The notes below the pieces were generated by a model, which saw only the letters and a program-made list of their open reading frames with translations, was not told where the DNA came from and ran no database searches. Shown one piece after another: positions 34,842 through 44,603 of a DNA stretch of 64,000 nucleotides. Positions within the stretch are counted from its first letter, which is position 1; each line of letters starts with the position of its first letter. Made by a program: the position numbers and the translations under genes. This DNA comes from Helicobacter pylori Shi112 (GTDB lineage Bacteria > Campylobacterota > Campylobacteria > Campylobacterales > Helicobacteraceae): assembly GCF_000277405.1 (NCBI RefSeq), contig NC_017741.1:1240001-1304000 (forward strand). Direction: 5' to 3'.

Positions 34842-37385
34842 CTATCCCTCTAAAGCTTTAAGAGCGGTATTTTTCGCCAAATTGAGCGCGGCTTGCAATT
34901 TTTCAATATCCTTGCCTCCAGCGCTCGCAAAATCGCCTCTTCCGCCTCCTTTGCCCCCTAAAATTTGCGCCACTTCATTAGCCCACACATTCGCTTTTAT
35001 GGGCGCGTTTTTCACCCCGCATGCGAGAGTTATTCGCTCATTTTCTTTTTTAAACACCATAGCGAGCAATCTTTCATGCTTATTTTTCAATCGGTCAATC
35101 ATTTCTTTAATGTCGCCCTGTTCCACTACGCCCACCACTAAATTCACGCCATGGATTTTTTCAACCGGTAAATCCACAGAAACGGGGGCTTTTTGGCTGT
35201 TTTTCACGCTCTCTTTAAGCTTGTTAATGCCGGCTATCACATCATTATTTTTTAATAAAGTCTTAGCGTTTTTAAGCTCTTTATTCTCTTCTTTAGCCAG
35301 TTGGTAAAAGGCTTTCCCGCACACCGCTTCAATGCGTCTGACCCCACTACTCACCCCGCTCTCTTTTACAATCCTAAACCCCCCAATCAGCCCGGTATTT
35401 TCCACATGAATGCCCCCACACAATTCAATGGACGCTTCTTTAAAACTCACCACCCGCACATTTTCAGCGTATTTTTCACTAAATAACGCTAACGCTCCCT
35501 TATCTTTAGCCTGATTTAAGGGCATATGCTCCACCTGGCTATTTAGGTGCTTGAAGATTTGAGCATTAACTGAATCTTCTACTTTTTCTAACTCTTCATC
35601 ATTGAGCGCTTTAGGGTGCGAGAAATCAAAACGCAATCGTTTGGATTCCACTAAACTCCCTGCTTGACTCACATGCGGGCCTAAAACTTCTCTTAAAGCA
35701 CTCTGCAATAAATGCGTCGCGCTATGGTGTTTAGCAATTTCTAAGCGCTCATCGCTCACTTGTGCGATCACTTGATCGCCTTTTTTTAGCGCTTTTTTGA
35801 TTTCAAGGAGCGAAAAATTAAGCCCAAAAAAGTTTTTTGTATCCAACACTATAGCCGCTTCTTCATCGTCCTTTAAAAGCGCGCCCCTATCGCCTATAGC
35901 CCCCCCACCCTCAGCGTAAAAAGGGGTTTTTTCTAGCAAGACCCAGACTTCTTGGTTAGGCTTTGCCTCTGTTATTTCTTTAAAATCGCTATCAAAAAAC
36001 CCTAAGGCTTTAGCACAACATTCTGTCGTTTCATACCCCACAAAAACATTGGGCGCATAAGCGTTTAAAATAGTGCTAAAATCAGCGTTGTTTTGTTTGC
36101 CTTTCCATGAAGCTTTAGAGCGTTTCACTTGCTCTTGCATGCAAGATTCAAAACCTTGCATATCCACGCACGCCCCATGACTTCTTAGCATGTCGTTCGT
36201 TAAGTCCAAAGGAAAACCAAAAGTGTCATAAAGCTTGAAAGCGATCTTGCCATCAAAAATTTTATTTTCATTCAAATGCTCTAAAGACAAGTTAAACAAT
36301 TCCATGCCCGATTCCAAAGTCTCTAAAAAGCGCTCTTCTTCTTCAAAGCATTCTTTCATTACCATTTCTTTAGATTCTTTCAAATACGCATGCGTGTTAG
36401 AAAATTGTTCGCACACCACGCCCACGACTTTGTATAAAAACGCTTCTTTCAAGCCCATTAAATACCCATGCCTTAAGGCTCGCCTTAAAATGCGCCTTAA
36501 AACATAGCCACGGCCTTCCTTATTGAAATGCACCCCTTGAGCGAGCAAAAACGCTACCGCCCTTGCGTGATCGGCTATCACCCTAAAGCTTGGTTGGAAT
36601 TCGCTCGCATAATCCAGGCTTGTAAGCTCGCTGATTTCTTCCATTAAGGGTGCAAATAATGAAGAATCAAAATTATTGAGCTTGTGTTCTAATAGTGCTT
36701 GCACCCTTTCTAACCCCATGCCTGTATCAATGCTAGGCTTTGGCAAGGGGGACAAAACGCCATCATTAGAGCGTTCGTATTGCATGAACACCAAATTCCA
36801 AATTTCTAAAAACCTATCGCCCTCGCCCCCAAAATAATCCTCGCTCCCCTTAAAGTGTTTTTCGCCTTGATCAATGTAGATTTCACTGCAAGGCCCGCAA
36901 GGCCCGCTATCGCCCATTTGCCAGAAATTATCTTTATCGCCCATTTTTTTAATCCTGTCAAAAGGCACAAACTTTTCCCATAGCTTAACGGCCTCATCGT
37001 CTTTTTCATGCACGCTGATATATAAATCTTTAGGCTTAAACCCTAAATTCTTAGTTACAAATTCCCACGCAAACAAAATCGCTTCTTCTTTGAAATAATC
37101 CCCAAAAGAGAAATTCCCTAACATTTCAAAAAGCGTGTGGTGTCTTGCGGTATAACCGACATTTTCTAAATCGTTATGCTTGCCACCCGCTCGCATGCAC
37201 AATTGCGAACTTGTCGCTCTAGGGATGCTAGGGCGTGGCACAATCCCGGTAAAAATATCTTTAAATTGCACCATGCCGGCATTAGTGAAAAGCAAGGTAG
37301 CGTCATTAGGCACTAAAGGCATGCTAGGATAAACGGCATGCCCCTTATTGTGAAAAAATTGTAAAAATTCGTTGCGAATATCCAT
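34842..37385 (-). CDS. alaS: Alanyl-tRNA synthetase
   Basis: An 847-residue class II synthetase. The catalytic core occupies residues 1-240 (FFHNKGHAVYPSMPLVP; GKHNDLENVGYTARHHT). A tRNA-binding helical region follows. The editing domain has HHSATHLL near 553 and CGGIHVENTG near 650. The C-terminal DHHA1 domain ends with GGKGGGRGDFASAGG. Length is normal. Confidence 0.98.
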   Translation of the reverse strand: MDIRNEFLQFFHNKGHAVYPSMPLVPNDATLLFTNAGMVQFKDIFTGIVPRPSIPRATSSQLCMRAGGKHNDLENVGYTARHHTLFEMLGNFSFGDYFKEEAILFAWEFVTKNLGFKPKDLYISVHEKDDEAVKLWEKFVPFDRIKKMGDKDNFWQMGDSGPCGPCSEIYIDQGEKHFKGSEDYFGGEGDRFLEIWNLVFMQYERSNDGVLSPLPKPSIDTGMGLERVQALLEHKLNNFDSSLFAPLMEEISELTSLDYASEFQPSFRVIADHARAVAFLLAQGVHFNKEGRGYVLRRILRRALRHGYLMGLKEAFLYKVVGVVCEQFSNTHAYLKESKEMVMKECFEEEERFLETLESGMELFNLSLEHLNENKIFDGKIAFKLYDTFGFPLDLTNDMLRSHGACVDMQGFESCMQEQVKRSKASWKGKQNNADFSTILNAYAPNVFVGYETTECCAKALGFFDSDFKEITEAKPNQEVWVLLEKTPFYAEGGGAIGDRGALLKDDEEAAIVLDTKNFFGLNFSLLEIKKALKKGDQVIAQVSDERLEIAKHHSATHLLQSALREVLGPHVSQAGSLVESKRLRFDFSHPKALNDEELEKVEDSVNAQIFKHLNSQVEHMPLNQAKDKGALALFSEKYAENVRVVSFKEASIELCGGIHVENTGLIGGFRIVKESGVSSGVRRIEAVCGKAFYQLAKEENKELKNAKTLLKNNDVIAGINKLKESVKNSQKAPVSVDLPVEKIHGVNLVVGVVEQGDIKEMIDRLKNKHERLLAMVFKKENERITLACGVKNAPIKANVWANEVAQILGGKGGGRGDFASAGGKDIEKLQAALNLAKNTALKALEG

Positions 37386-37503
37386 GGGTATTCCTTTTTG
37401 TTGTTTTATCGCGCATTTTAAGGCTATTTATAACTCTTTTAAGTTGTTTTTTTAAAAAGATAGTTTATTATACTTTAAACATCCAAACTTAAAGGAGAAA
37501 ACC

Positions 37504-37734
37504 ATGTTCCATGAATTTAGAGACGAAATCAGCGTGTTAAAAGCGAATAATCCGCATTTTGATAAGATTTTTGAAAAACACAACCAGCTTGATGATGACA
37601 TCAAAACCGCTGAACAACAAAACGCTAGCGACGCTGAAGTCAGCCACATGAAAAAACAAAAATTAAAATTAAAAGATGAAATCCACAGCATGATCATAGA
37701 ATATAGAGAAAAACAAAAATCTGAACGCGCTTAA
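37504..37734 (+). CDS. YdcH/DUF465-family small protein
   Basis: A 76-residue all-helical, charged protein with the family pattern FHEFRDEISVLKANNPHFDKIFEKHNQLDDDI followed by KKQKLKLKDEIHSMI. It probably forms a coiled-coil hairpin. The function is unknown. AAAGGAG precedes the ATG and TTATAC lies about 35 bp upstream. It diverges from alaS. Confidence 0.8.
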   Translation: MFHEFRDEISVLKANNPHFDKIFEKHNQLDDDIKTAEQQNASDAEVSHMKKQKLKLKDEIHSMIIEYREKQKSERA

Positions 37735-37765
37735 GGTTTGGTCATCTTGGTGAAAACACACTAAG

Positions 37766-37788
37766 ACGCCTTTTAAAAGGGTGTTTTG
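37766..37788 (+). terminator. Terminator after the YdcH-like gene
   Basis: CCTTTTAAAAGG palindrome within a longer imperfect stem (ACGCC/GGGTGT), followed by TTTT, 30 bp after the stop. Confidence 0.55.
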
Positions 37789-38258
37789 GCTTTATCGCTT
37801 GGTTAGATTTAACGCTTTGATTTTGGATTAAAGCGTTAGGTTGTTTTCAATTTTGATATTCTTTTTAAAAAATGGGTTTTTAAACTCTGTTTTATCGTTT
37901 TAGCTTCGTTCTATTGTAAAACTCATTTTCTTATACTTATAAAACTCATTTTCTTAAAGTTTTATTTTCTTGAGAATACAGAAAGTGCTTTGAAATCATT
38001 CTCTCCTTTTTAACCCCACTAAACCCCCCTATAAAATAGCACCTTTTAAAAATTACCGCTTTTCCACTAACTAAAAGGCTAAAAAGGATTTTTCATCAAA
38101 CCCTCCCAAAAAATAAAACTTAAAAGTTAAAAAGCGAAAGTAGTGGGGATCAGTGAAAAGAAAAAGATCAAACCCCCCAAAAAAAGAGGGTTTAAAAAAG
38201 AGAATTCAAAAAAGAAAAGCTTTAAAAAAAAGACTTTAAAAAGAAAAGCTTTAAAGAA
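37789..38258. other. AT-rich gene-free stretch downstream of the Hop gene
   Basis: No supported gene. It contains a 17-bp direct repeat, TAAAACTCATTTTCTTA, at 37917-37933 and 37940-37956, and two copies of AAAAAGAAAAGCTTTAAA near 38204-38255. The purine-rich plus strand from 38105 to 38260 has no open frame with a start signal. Confidence 0.6.
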
Positions 38259-38259
38259 A

Positions 38260-38274
38260 TCCCTTAAAAAGGGA
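38260..38274 (-). terminator. Terminator of the Hop gene
   Basis: TCCCTT/AAGGGA stem with a three-base loop, 13 bp beyond the Hop stop on the reverse strand, followed by TTTCTTT. Confidence 0.7.
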
Positions 38275-38287
38275 GTTTCATAAAAGC

Positions 38288-41200
38288 TTAATACGCGAAC
38301 ACATAATTCAAATACACGCTATAGAGTCTCCTGTATTCTAATTTCGCCCCCATGAAAGAATAGTAATTCGTGTTAATGGTGGGGATTTTCACGCCTAGTT
38401 CCATGCCATGCTGAGCGGCATGATCGCTAACTTTCTTTTTGTTTCTGGAAAGATTCATCCTCAAACCTAAATTGAATAAGAATTGGAAATTAGCGGTGTT
38501 GATCTTAGCGTTATAGACATTGCTTACGGTTTTTAGATTCACATATTGGGAATTAAGCCATGAAGTGCCGGCTATGGCGATACCCCCAAAGAGCCCTACT
38601 GAGAGTCTGCTGTTTTTAGCGACCTTGTCATTGATGAAGTTGAATAACGCATCGCTCCCCACGCCGTAGGTGAAGACATTGGAAGTGGAGTTGAAGAAGT
38701 TGGATCGGATAAACGCATGGTTGTAATCAAAAAAGCCATAATACCTTAACCCCCACCTTCTCTTCTCTCCAAAGAATTGCTTGTAGCCCACTTGCACGCC
38801 AACGCCATTCATCGCGCCGTTATTGGTTTGAGAGCTGATTAATCCAATGCGTCTGAAAGGGTTATGGCCGAGTTCTTGAAACGGGGAATTGGGCGTGTTT
38901 GAAGCGGTATGGTTTTTATCCGTTGTGCCATTCCCACCATTCCCTGAGTTTGTGGGGCTATGGGTATTTCCTGGATGATTTGTTGTCCCTTGAGGTGATA
39001 GTGGGGAATTGGGCGTGTTTGAAGCGGTATGGTTTTTATCCGTTGTGCCATTCCCACTATTCCCTGAGTTTGTGGGGCTATGGGTATTTCCTGGATGATT
39101 TGTTGATCCTTGAGGCGGTAGTGGGGAATTGGGCGTGTTTGAAGCGGTATGGTTTTTATTTGTTGTGCCATTCCCACTATTCCCTGAGTTACCCGAATGG
39201 GGCATGCCATCATGGATGTCTTTCAAAAGGTTGTTAGCAACAATTTGCGCCTGACTGATTTGATTGCCATAAAGGGAGTTATATTCTTTTAAGGCGTTTA
39301 AAGTGGGCGCTGCATACGCGCAACCGGAAGCGAAAGTGTTTTTAGTAACCGTGCCTGGGGGTGTGCCGTATATGCCATTACCATAGGGGTTCTCGCATGT
39401 GGCTAAATACTTTTCAACAAAATACTGGAAGTTCCCGCTAAGATTGCTAGGGTTAATGGTTTGCCCCACTTGATTGGCTAGACTCAGTATTTCCTCTTGC
39501 ATTTTAGCGTTAGCGAGCATGTTTTGAGCCAATTGAGTGTTTGCAGAAGAATAGGGGTTGAAATCATTTGGCGTTACCTCTTTTAGTGGGGTATCAGCAA
39601 TGGTTTTGCTTTGCGCAACGATTTCTTGCGCGTCTGCGATCATCTTTTGGATCGCACTGATTTCATCTTTAAAAACGCACAAACCCCCTGAAGTCGGGTT
39701 CATCTGTGGGCCACCACTTTGATTAGTCACTCTAAACCATGGGCATGCGCTGTTGATGGTGTTGATGAGTGTGCTCGCTTGCGCTAAGAGCGCTTGAGCG
39801 TTATCAGGCACTCCGTTCAATGCGTTGGTGATTTCGGTGTAGGACACCCCTGATGCATTACCTGATTCTTTAGAATCAACGACTTTTGAACTGATCGTGG
39901 TGCTCACTTGTTTGCCGTCTATGGTTTGGGTGGTGGTTTCACTTCCGCCATTTTGTGCGAGGTATTTACCATCCGCTAATTTTATAAAGCAGTTATTATT
40001 CCCTTCCCCTGAGCATGTGTAAGTATAGGTTACATCAACCTTCCCGTCGTTTTGATTGAGTGCGCTCAAGCCTTTCTTTAAAGCCGTTTGGAGGATTTGA
40101 TAGGCTTCGTTAAGCTTTTTCATGTTATCAATGCTCATAACGCCTTGGTTTCCAATTACTAGATTGTTATAACCGCAAGTGATGGAAGTGGATCGATACC
40201 CTGGCTCGTTGTTGAAGATGGTGGTTGAAGAGGTGCTTTTTTGACTACCATTACCCCCGCATTGCGTAGCATAGCCTAAGACATTCCAAAACCCCACCGC
40301 CGCATTGATCGCTAAAAGCACGGCTTGATAGGCCGGAGAAGTTTTGGTATCGCCGATCAAATTATTCGCGCCTCCATCTAAATGATTGATCGCCCAATTG
40401 ATAACATTAGGGTTTTTAGAATTGAAAGAGTTATCATAAAGGCTGTTAGCAACCGCTTGCGCCTGATTGATTTGGTTGCTATAAGAAGCGTTGTATGTTT
40501 CCAAAGAGTTCAAAGTCTCTTGTAGATTCGCGCAGCCTGACCCCCAAGTGTTGGAATTGATCACGCCATTGGGTGAGTTACATCCCTGCAAATCACTCTG
40601 CATCGTTGGATTGATGGTTTTGAAATCGCTCATCACTTCATTGACTAATTTAATAACCGCTTCTTGAGATTGGATGTCTTTGAGCATGTTTTGAGCAAAA
40701 GTGAAATTGCTAGAAGCATCAGGGTTGAAATTGTCTAGGGTTTGTTGGTTAGTGTTGAGCTGTTGGGTTTGTGTTACGATTTGTTGGGCGGTGTTTATCA
40801 TGTTTGTGATAGCGCTAAAAGAATTGCTAAAAATTTGACACACATTCCCGCTCTTATCCACTCCCCATGTCTCACCACTGCCAAGATTCTCTTTTGGGCA
40901 TTGAGTGGTAAGGGTATTGATAATGGTGCTTGCTTGAGTTAAAAGGCTTTGTGCATCATTAGTCGCTGTTAGCGTGGTTTTTGTGGGGGTTGTCGTTCCT
41001 CCTGTGATGGTGTCTCCTGTTATGGTTACTTCTATCGTTGTCCCTTTGCTGTCTAAAGCAGGTATCCCTGCTTTAAAAGCCGCTTGGATGATTTGGTAAG
41101 CCTCGTTGATCTTGGCGTATTCAGCGCTGGATAGAGGATTACCTGCTCCTGTTGAACCACTTGATCCTGTTGGAGTTTGGTTGCAAGTGGTGGTGTTTTT

Positions 41201-41648
41201 GTTTGGCGTGGGCGTGTTATCAAATGTCTGATCGCTTCCATTGGCGTCTTTACCAGGACCACATGGAATCGTATAGCCTATGGTTTGCCATAGCCCCACC
41301 GCAGAACTGAGTGCTAGAGCCACGGCCTGATACGCTGGAGAAGAAGTGCTAGTGGCTAGTTCTTTGGCGCTTTTATTTAAACTAGAAACCGCCGTGTTGA
41401 TACTTTCAGTAGTTAGCGTGTTATTGGCTGCGAAGTTACCTGCGAGAGCGTTTGTGTTATTGGCTGCGAAGTTGAAAAAGTTACTCAAGTTTTCATACTT
41501 ATCCGAAAGTTTTTGTATTTCTCCTGTGTTTTTAACCTTTTGGAGAGCCTCACCGATTTGATAACCTGTGCTTATAAAAAAGCCATCATCTTCAGCGTGG
41601 AGCAAAAACGAGAGAGAGAGAGAGAGAGAGTAAAAGGGTTTTTTTCAT
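38288..41648 (-). CDS. Hop-family (Bab/Sab/HopQ-like) outer membrane protein, phase-off
   Basis: The ATG at 41648 with AAGGAAAACGC before it begins MKKTLL, then a tract of ten CT repeats (41611-41630). With ten repeats the ATG frame stops after about 18 codons. Eight or eleven repeats would join it to the 1,105-codon frame that follows (LLHAEDDGFFISTGYQIGEA), giving 1,120 residues with 11. The ectodomain is duplicated (about residues 1-375 and 376-790 from codon 41605), then come three 40-residue NSGNGTTDKNHTASNTPNSP repeats (about 805-907) and a C-terminal Hop barrel ending YLNYVFAY. It lies at the locus of babA (HP1243), but its N-terminus is more HopQ/Sab-like than BabA. Confidence 0.85.
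38883..39191 (-). repeat. 120-bp tandem repeat inside the Hop gene
   Basis: Nearly identical units with period exactly 120 bp (units start at 38883, 39003 and 39123; the third is partial). Each encodes 40 residues rich in Asn, Thr, Ser, Gly and Pro, so copy changes keep the frame. The repeat links the adhesin-like ectodomain to the barrel. Confidence 0.95.
41611..41630 (-). repeat. CT dinucleotide tract in the signal peptide (phase switch)
   Basis: Ten CT units on the coding strand just after MKKTLL. Length change by slippage shifts the frame of the downstream Hop gene. In this sequence the tract puts the ATG out of frame. Confidence 0.95.
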
Positions 41649-41719
41649 GCGTTTTCCTTAAAATTAAATGGTTGGGTGAGTCTTGTTAAGAGCGTGAAAT
41701 CCTATCACAAGATTTCGTT

Positions 41720-41725
41720 AATATA
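41720..41725 (-). promoter_or_regulatory. -10 element of the Hop gene
   Basis: TATATT on the reverse strand in CATGCTATATTAACG, 72 bp before the ATG. An A8/T8 run lies about 50 bp further upstream (41775-41782). Confidence 0.55.
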
Positions 41726-41970
41726 GCATGAATTGAGAAGATTTTTGCGCTAATTTGGCGTTTTGTTGTTTCAAAAAAAAGGTTTTTTGGGGTATTTTGG
41801 AAACATTCCCACTAACCCCCTAATAATGCTTAAGAAATCACCGCTAAAATCAAGTTTTTTCATTTTGTCGTGAAGTGATCAAACGCTAAAGACATTTGGG
41901 ATTTTTTCTTGGGTGGTTTAAAAGGGGATTTTATCGTTTTTACCGCTAGCGCTCCATAAAAGCCAAGCCA

Positions 41971-42138
41971 AGATTAAATAAGATTAAATAAGATTAAATA
42001 AGATTAAATAAGATTAAATAAGATTAAATAAGATTAAATAAGATTAAATAAGATTAAATAAGATTAAATAAGATTAAATAAGATTAAATAAGATTAAATA
42101 AGATTAAATAAGATTAAATAAGATTAAATAAGATTAAA
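41971..42138. repeat. 10-bp minisatellite (AGATTAAATA, about 16.8 copies)
   Basis: Sixteen perfect copies of AGATTAAATA plus a final 8-base partial unit, with no substitutions. The period is close to one helical turn, so the short A tracts are phased. It lies between the rpsR terminator and the Hop promoter. Confidence 0.98.
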
Positions 42139-42155
42139 GGGGGGGCATGCCCCCT
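42137..42155 (-). terminator. Terminator of the rpsF-ssb-rpsR operon
   Basis: Perfect palindrome GGGGGCATGCCCCC, 20 bp after the rpsR stop, running on the reverse strand into CCTTTAATCTTATTT, the edge of the 10-bp array. Confidence 0.75.
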
Positions 42156-42174
42156 ATTAGCCCTAATCAAACAT

Positions 42175-42432
42175 TTAGTGCTGTTTAAAAGGGCTATCCA
42201 CGACTTTTTTCCTATCCACAATGTAGGGGATTAAAGCCATGTGGCGGGCTCTTTTGATCGCTACTTCCACCCTCTCTTGCCACTTTTTGCTATTGCCTGT
42301 CAATCTCCTTGGCATGATTTTATAGCGCTCTGATAGCGTGTGCTTGAGCATGTCTAAATCTTTATAGTCAATAAAGCTGATTTTAGCTTCAGTGTATTTG
42401 CAATAGCGTTTTGAATAGCGTTTTCTTTCCAT
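42175..42432 (-). CDS. rpsR: 30S ribosomal protein S18
   Basis: An 85-residue S18 ([28 protein letters not shown]-type motif [31 protein letters not shown] near 39). It binds S6 on the platform of the small subunit. It is last in the rpsF-ssb-rpsR operon, 22 bp after ssb, with a GGAGAAA site. Confidence 0.97.
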   Translation of the reverse strand: MERKRYSKRYCKYTEAKISFIDYKDLDMLKHTLSERYKIMPRRLTGNSKKWQERVEVAIKRARHMALIPYIVDRKKVVDSPFKQH

Positions 42433-42454
42433 AATTTCTCCTTAATTTTAACCC

Positions 42455-43000
42455 TTAAAAGGGGATTTCTTCTTCATCAATATTGATTTCAGGCACGCTG
42501 TTTTGATACTTGGACGGCTGTGCTTGTGAATTCTCTTTAGCGTAAGCGTTTTGTGCATAACTTTGGGCTTGGTTGAAAGGATCTTGGCTAGGAGCGTTAT
42601 GATTAGCGGGATAAGCGTTGTTGAAATTCTCATGCATTACGCTATCTTGCATAGCGTTTGCTTGGGGATTGTCTGACTTTTTATCCATAAATTGCAACGA
42701 GTCTGCTGTGATGGTGTGGCGGGAATTTTTTTTGCCCGTTTGATCCATCCAGCTCTCATAAGTCAAACGCCCTTCTATCAAAACGCTTGAACCCTTGCTT
42801 AAATACTGGTTAGCGATTTCAGCCGTTCGCCCAAACAAACGCGCATCTATGAAGCACACTTCTTCACCTAGCGTGCCGTCTTGTTTTTTAAAACGCCTGC
42901 TTGTGGCTAAACCTATTGTAGCCGCAGCCGAACCGCTAGGCAAATATTTCAACTCCACATTCCTGGTCAAACGCCCTACCATAATCACTTTATTAAACAT
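42455..43000 (-). CDS. ssb: Single-stranded DNA-binding protein
   Basis: A 181-residue SSB. The N-terminal OB fold covers about residues 1-110 ([44 protein letters not shown]). A Gln/Asn-rich disordered linker and the acidic tip DEEEIPF for partner binding follow. It sits between rpsF and rpsR, the standard order. Confidence 0.97.
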   Translation of the reverse strand: MFNKVIMVGRLTRNVELKYLPSGSAAATIGLATSRRFKKQDGTLGEEVCFIDARLFGRTAEIANQYLSKGSSVLIEGRLTYESWMDQTGKKNSRHTITADSLQFMDKKSDNPQANAMQDSVMHENFNNAYPANHNAPSQDPFNQAQSYAQNAYAKENSQAQPSKYQNSVPEINIDEEEIPF

Positions 43001-43009
43001 GATAAGCCC

Positions 43010-43438
43010 TTATTCGCTATGAGATCCTACGCTTTCTGCTTCCTCTAAGTGGTGGGAATGCGTGTGTTCGGTTTTTTCGTGTTTTTCTTTGGCGTGTGAT
43101 GGCTTTTTATTAGCCCTATCCACTAACGCATGCCACGCTTCTACTTCTTTTTTGCTTTCGTATTTGATCACAATGAAACGCAACACATCTTCATTGATGC
43201 GATACAATCGTTCAAGCTCTAAGATCATTGACGGCTCTGCTTTGAAATACGCCACATAATAATAGCCTCTTTTGTGCTTTTTGATTTCATAAGCCAGATT
43301 ACGCATGCCCATATCCAGGCTCGTTTCAATCACGCCGTGATGCTTAGTGATCACTTCTTTATAAAACTCAATTTTGGATTTAATCTCTTCTTCTACTAAA
43401 GTAGGTTTGAGAATAAACATCGTTTCATAATGCCTCAT
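43010..43438 (-). CDS. rpsF: 30S ribosomal protein S6
   Basis: A 142-residue S6 starting [14 protein letters not shown], preceded by AAGGAGAATGG. The frame is open 16 codons further upstream, to 43486, but this ATG starts the conserved domain. The C-terminal tail is long and rich in His, Glu and Lys ([17 protein letters not shown]), a His-rich feature that might bind metal. Confidence 0.95.
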   Translation of the reverse strand: MRHYETMFILKPTLVEEEIKSKIEFYKEVITKHHGVIETSLDMGMRNLAYEIKKHKRGYYYVAYFKAEPSMILELERLYRINEDVLRFIVIKYESKKEVEAWHALVDRANKKPSHAKEKHEKTEHTHSHHLEEAESVGSHSE

Positions 43439-43580
43439 CCATTCTCCTTGTGGTTGTATAGCCCTTTTTTTACTAAAAAAGAGCAAGGTCTAAAAAACTT
43501 TTGATTATACCTTGCTTTCGCTTGTTTTTGGATTAAATTGAGTTTTATTGGAATATTAAAGCTCAAAACCAGTTCATTTT

Positions 43581-44603
43581 TCAAGGGTTGATGATTTTTT
43601 GAATGGGGGTCAAATACAAAAAACCCAATTCCTTTTGCCCTTGCATGCTTTGAATGTGCCATAACCTAAAAATTTCAAAAACCCTTTTATAGCCGGTTTC
43701 TTTCAAACGCAGGGCGTTTTTAGCGTAATTTTGGGCAATCTCTTTAGGGGGAGCGTAGCCTAAAACCTCTTTAGCATCCATTAAACCGCTCGTTTTAATA
43801 TGAGCGAAAAATAAAAAAAGCTGGTAAAAATAGCGCTCTAACCCCCTTAAAATATCCGCATCTTTTTTGCCCTCTTTTAACAAATAATCATAAATATCAA
43901 GCGCACTTTTTTTTAAAAAAAGCCCTAAAATGAGCTTTTGTAAATCCATATCCCCCGCATTGGAGCTTAATTCTTGAATGTCTTCTAAAGTGATGGGCGC
44001 GTTTAAAATCGCTAGCTTGTCTAAATCGTTAAACGAAATGCTTAAATCTTCGTTATTGGTTTCAAAAAGAGCGTTTAAAAGATGACTGCTGATGTCTAAA
44101 TGTAAAGAATTAGCCCTTTCTTGTAAGAATTTCAAACTCTCCCACGCTTTAGGGATAAAAAAGCGCGCATGGATTGCTTCATCTTTCAAGGGGCTTTTTT
44201 GGAAAAGTTTAACGATAATTTCGCTAGTGTATTTGTATTTTGTGGTGTCGCTTTTAGAATTATAAAGCCCTATGATAAGCCTGTTATGGCTAGGCCGCTC
44301 TAAAGCTTTTAAAAAAAGATTGATGTCATTTTCCTTAAATTTCTTATGCAGCGCAAAATCCAGTTTTAAAATGACTAAACTGCTCCCTCCAAATAAAGAA
44401 TCCTGCTCTAAAAGGGTCGCAATCTGGCTTTTTTCATAATCGCTCGCATAAAAAAACGAAGTTTCTGTGTCAGGGTTATCGCATTTAAAAAGCGAGCTAA
44501 TCGTTTGAATGTAATAATGGATAAAAAAATCAAACTCCCCATACAAAAACACCGCTTTAGGGAGTCGTTGTTTTAAATAATTGTCCAAATCTTTACGATA
44601 CAT
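43581..44603 (-). CDS. holA: DNA polymerase III delta subunit
   Basis: A 340-residue clamp-loader delta subunit. It starts [28 protein letters not shown], with the degenerate nucleotide-binding region of the family and IILGLF-type helices near 225 (DLQKLILGLFLKKSALDIYDYLL). It overlaps the end of rnr by 11 bp. The divergent family makes this assignment depend partly on position. Confidence 0.85.
   Translation of the reverse strand: MYRKDLDNYLKQRLPKAVFLYGEFDFFIHYYIQTISSLFKCDNPDTETSFFYASDYEKSQIATLLEQDSLFGGSSLVILKLDFALHKKFKENDINLFLKALERPSHNRLIIGLYNSKSDTTKYKYTSEIIVKLFQKSPLKDEAIHARFFIPKAWESLKFLQERANSLHLDISSHLLNALFETNNEDLSISFNDLDKLAILNAPITLEDIQELSSNAGDMDLQKLILGLFLKKSALDIYDYLLKEGKKDADILRGLERYFYQLFLFFAHIKTSGLMDAKEVLGYAPPKEIAQNYAKNALRLKETGYKRVFEIFRLWHIQSMQGQKELGFLYLTPIQKIINP

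Noticed and set aside
34882..37009. Long frames opposite alaS
   Set aside because: They are shadows of alaS codon usage and show no protein features.
38839..39237. Open frames of 112-124 codons on both strands over the 120-bp repeats
   Set aside because: They exist because the repeat length is a multiple of three, so any stop-free frame stays open; they have no start signals and lie inside the Hop gene.
38288..41648. Calling the Hop gene babA from its position
   Set aside because: The locus is that of babA in reference strains, but the N-terminus is more like HopQ/Sab and the ectodomain is duplicated, so no symbol is given.
41971..42138. Possible CRISPR array
   Set aside because: The units are contiguous 10-mers with no spacers, and there are no cas genes nearby.
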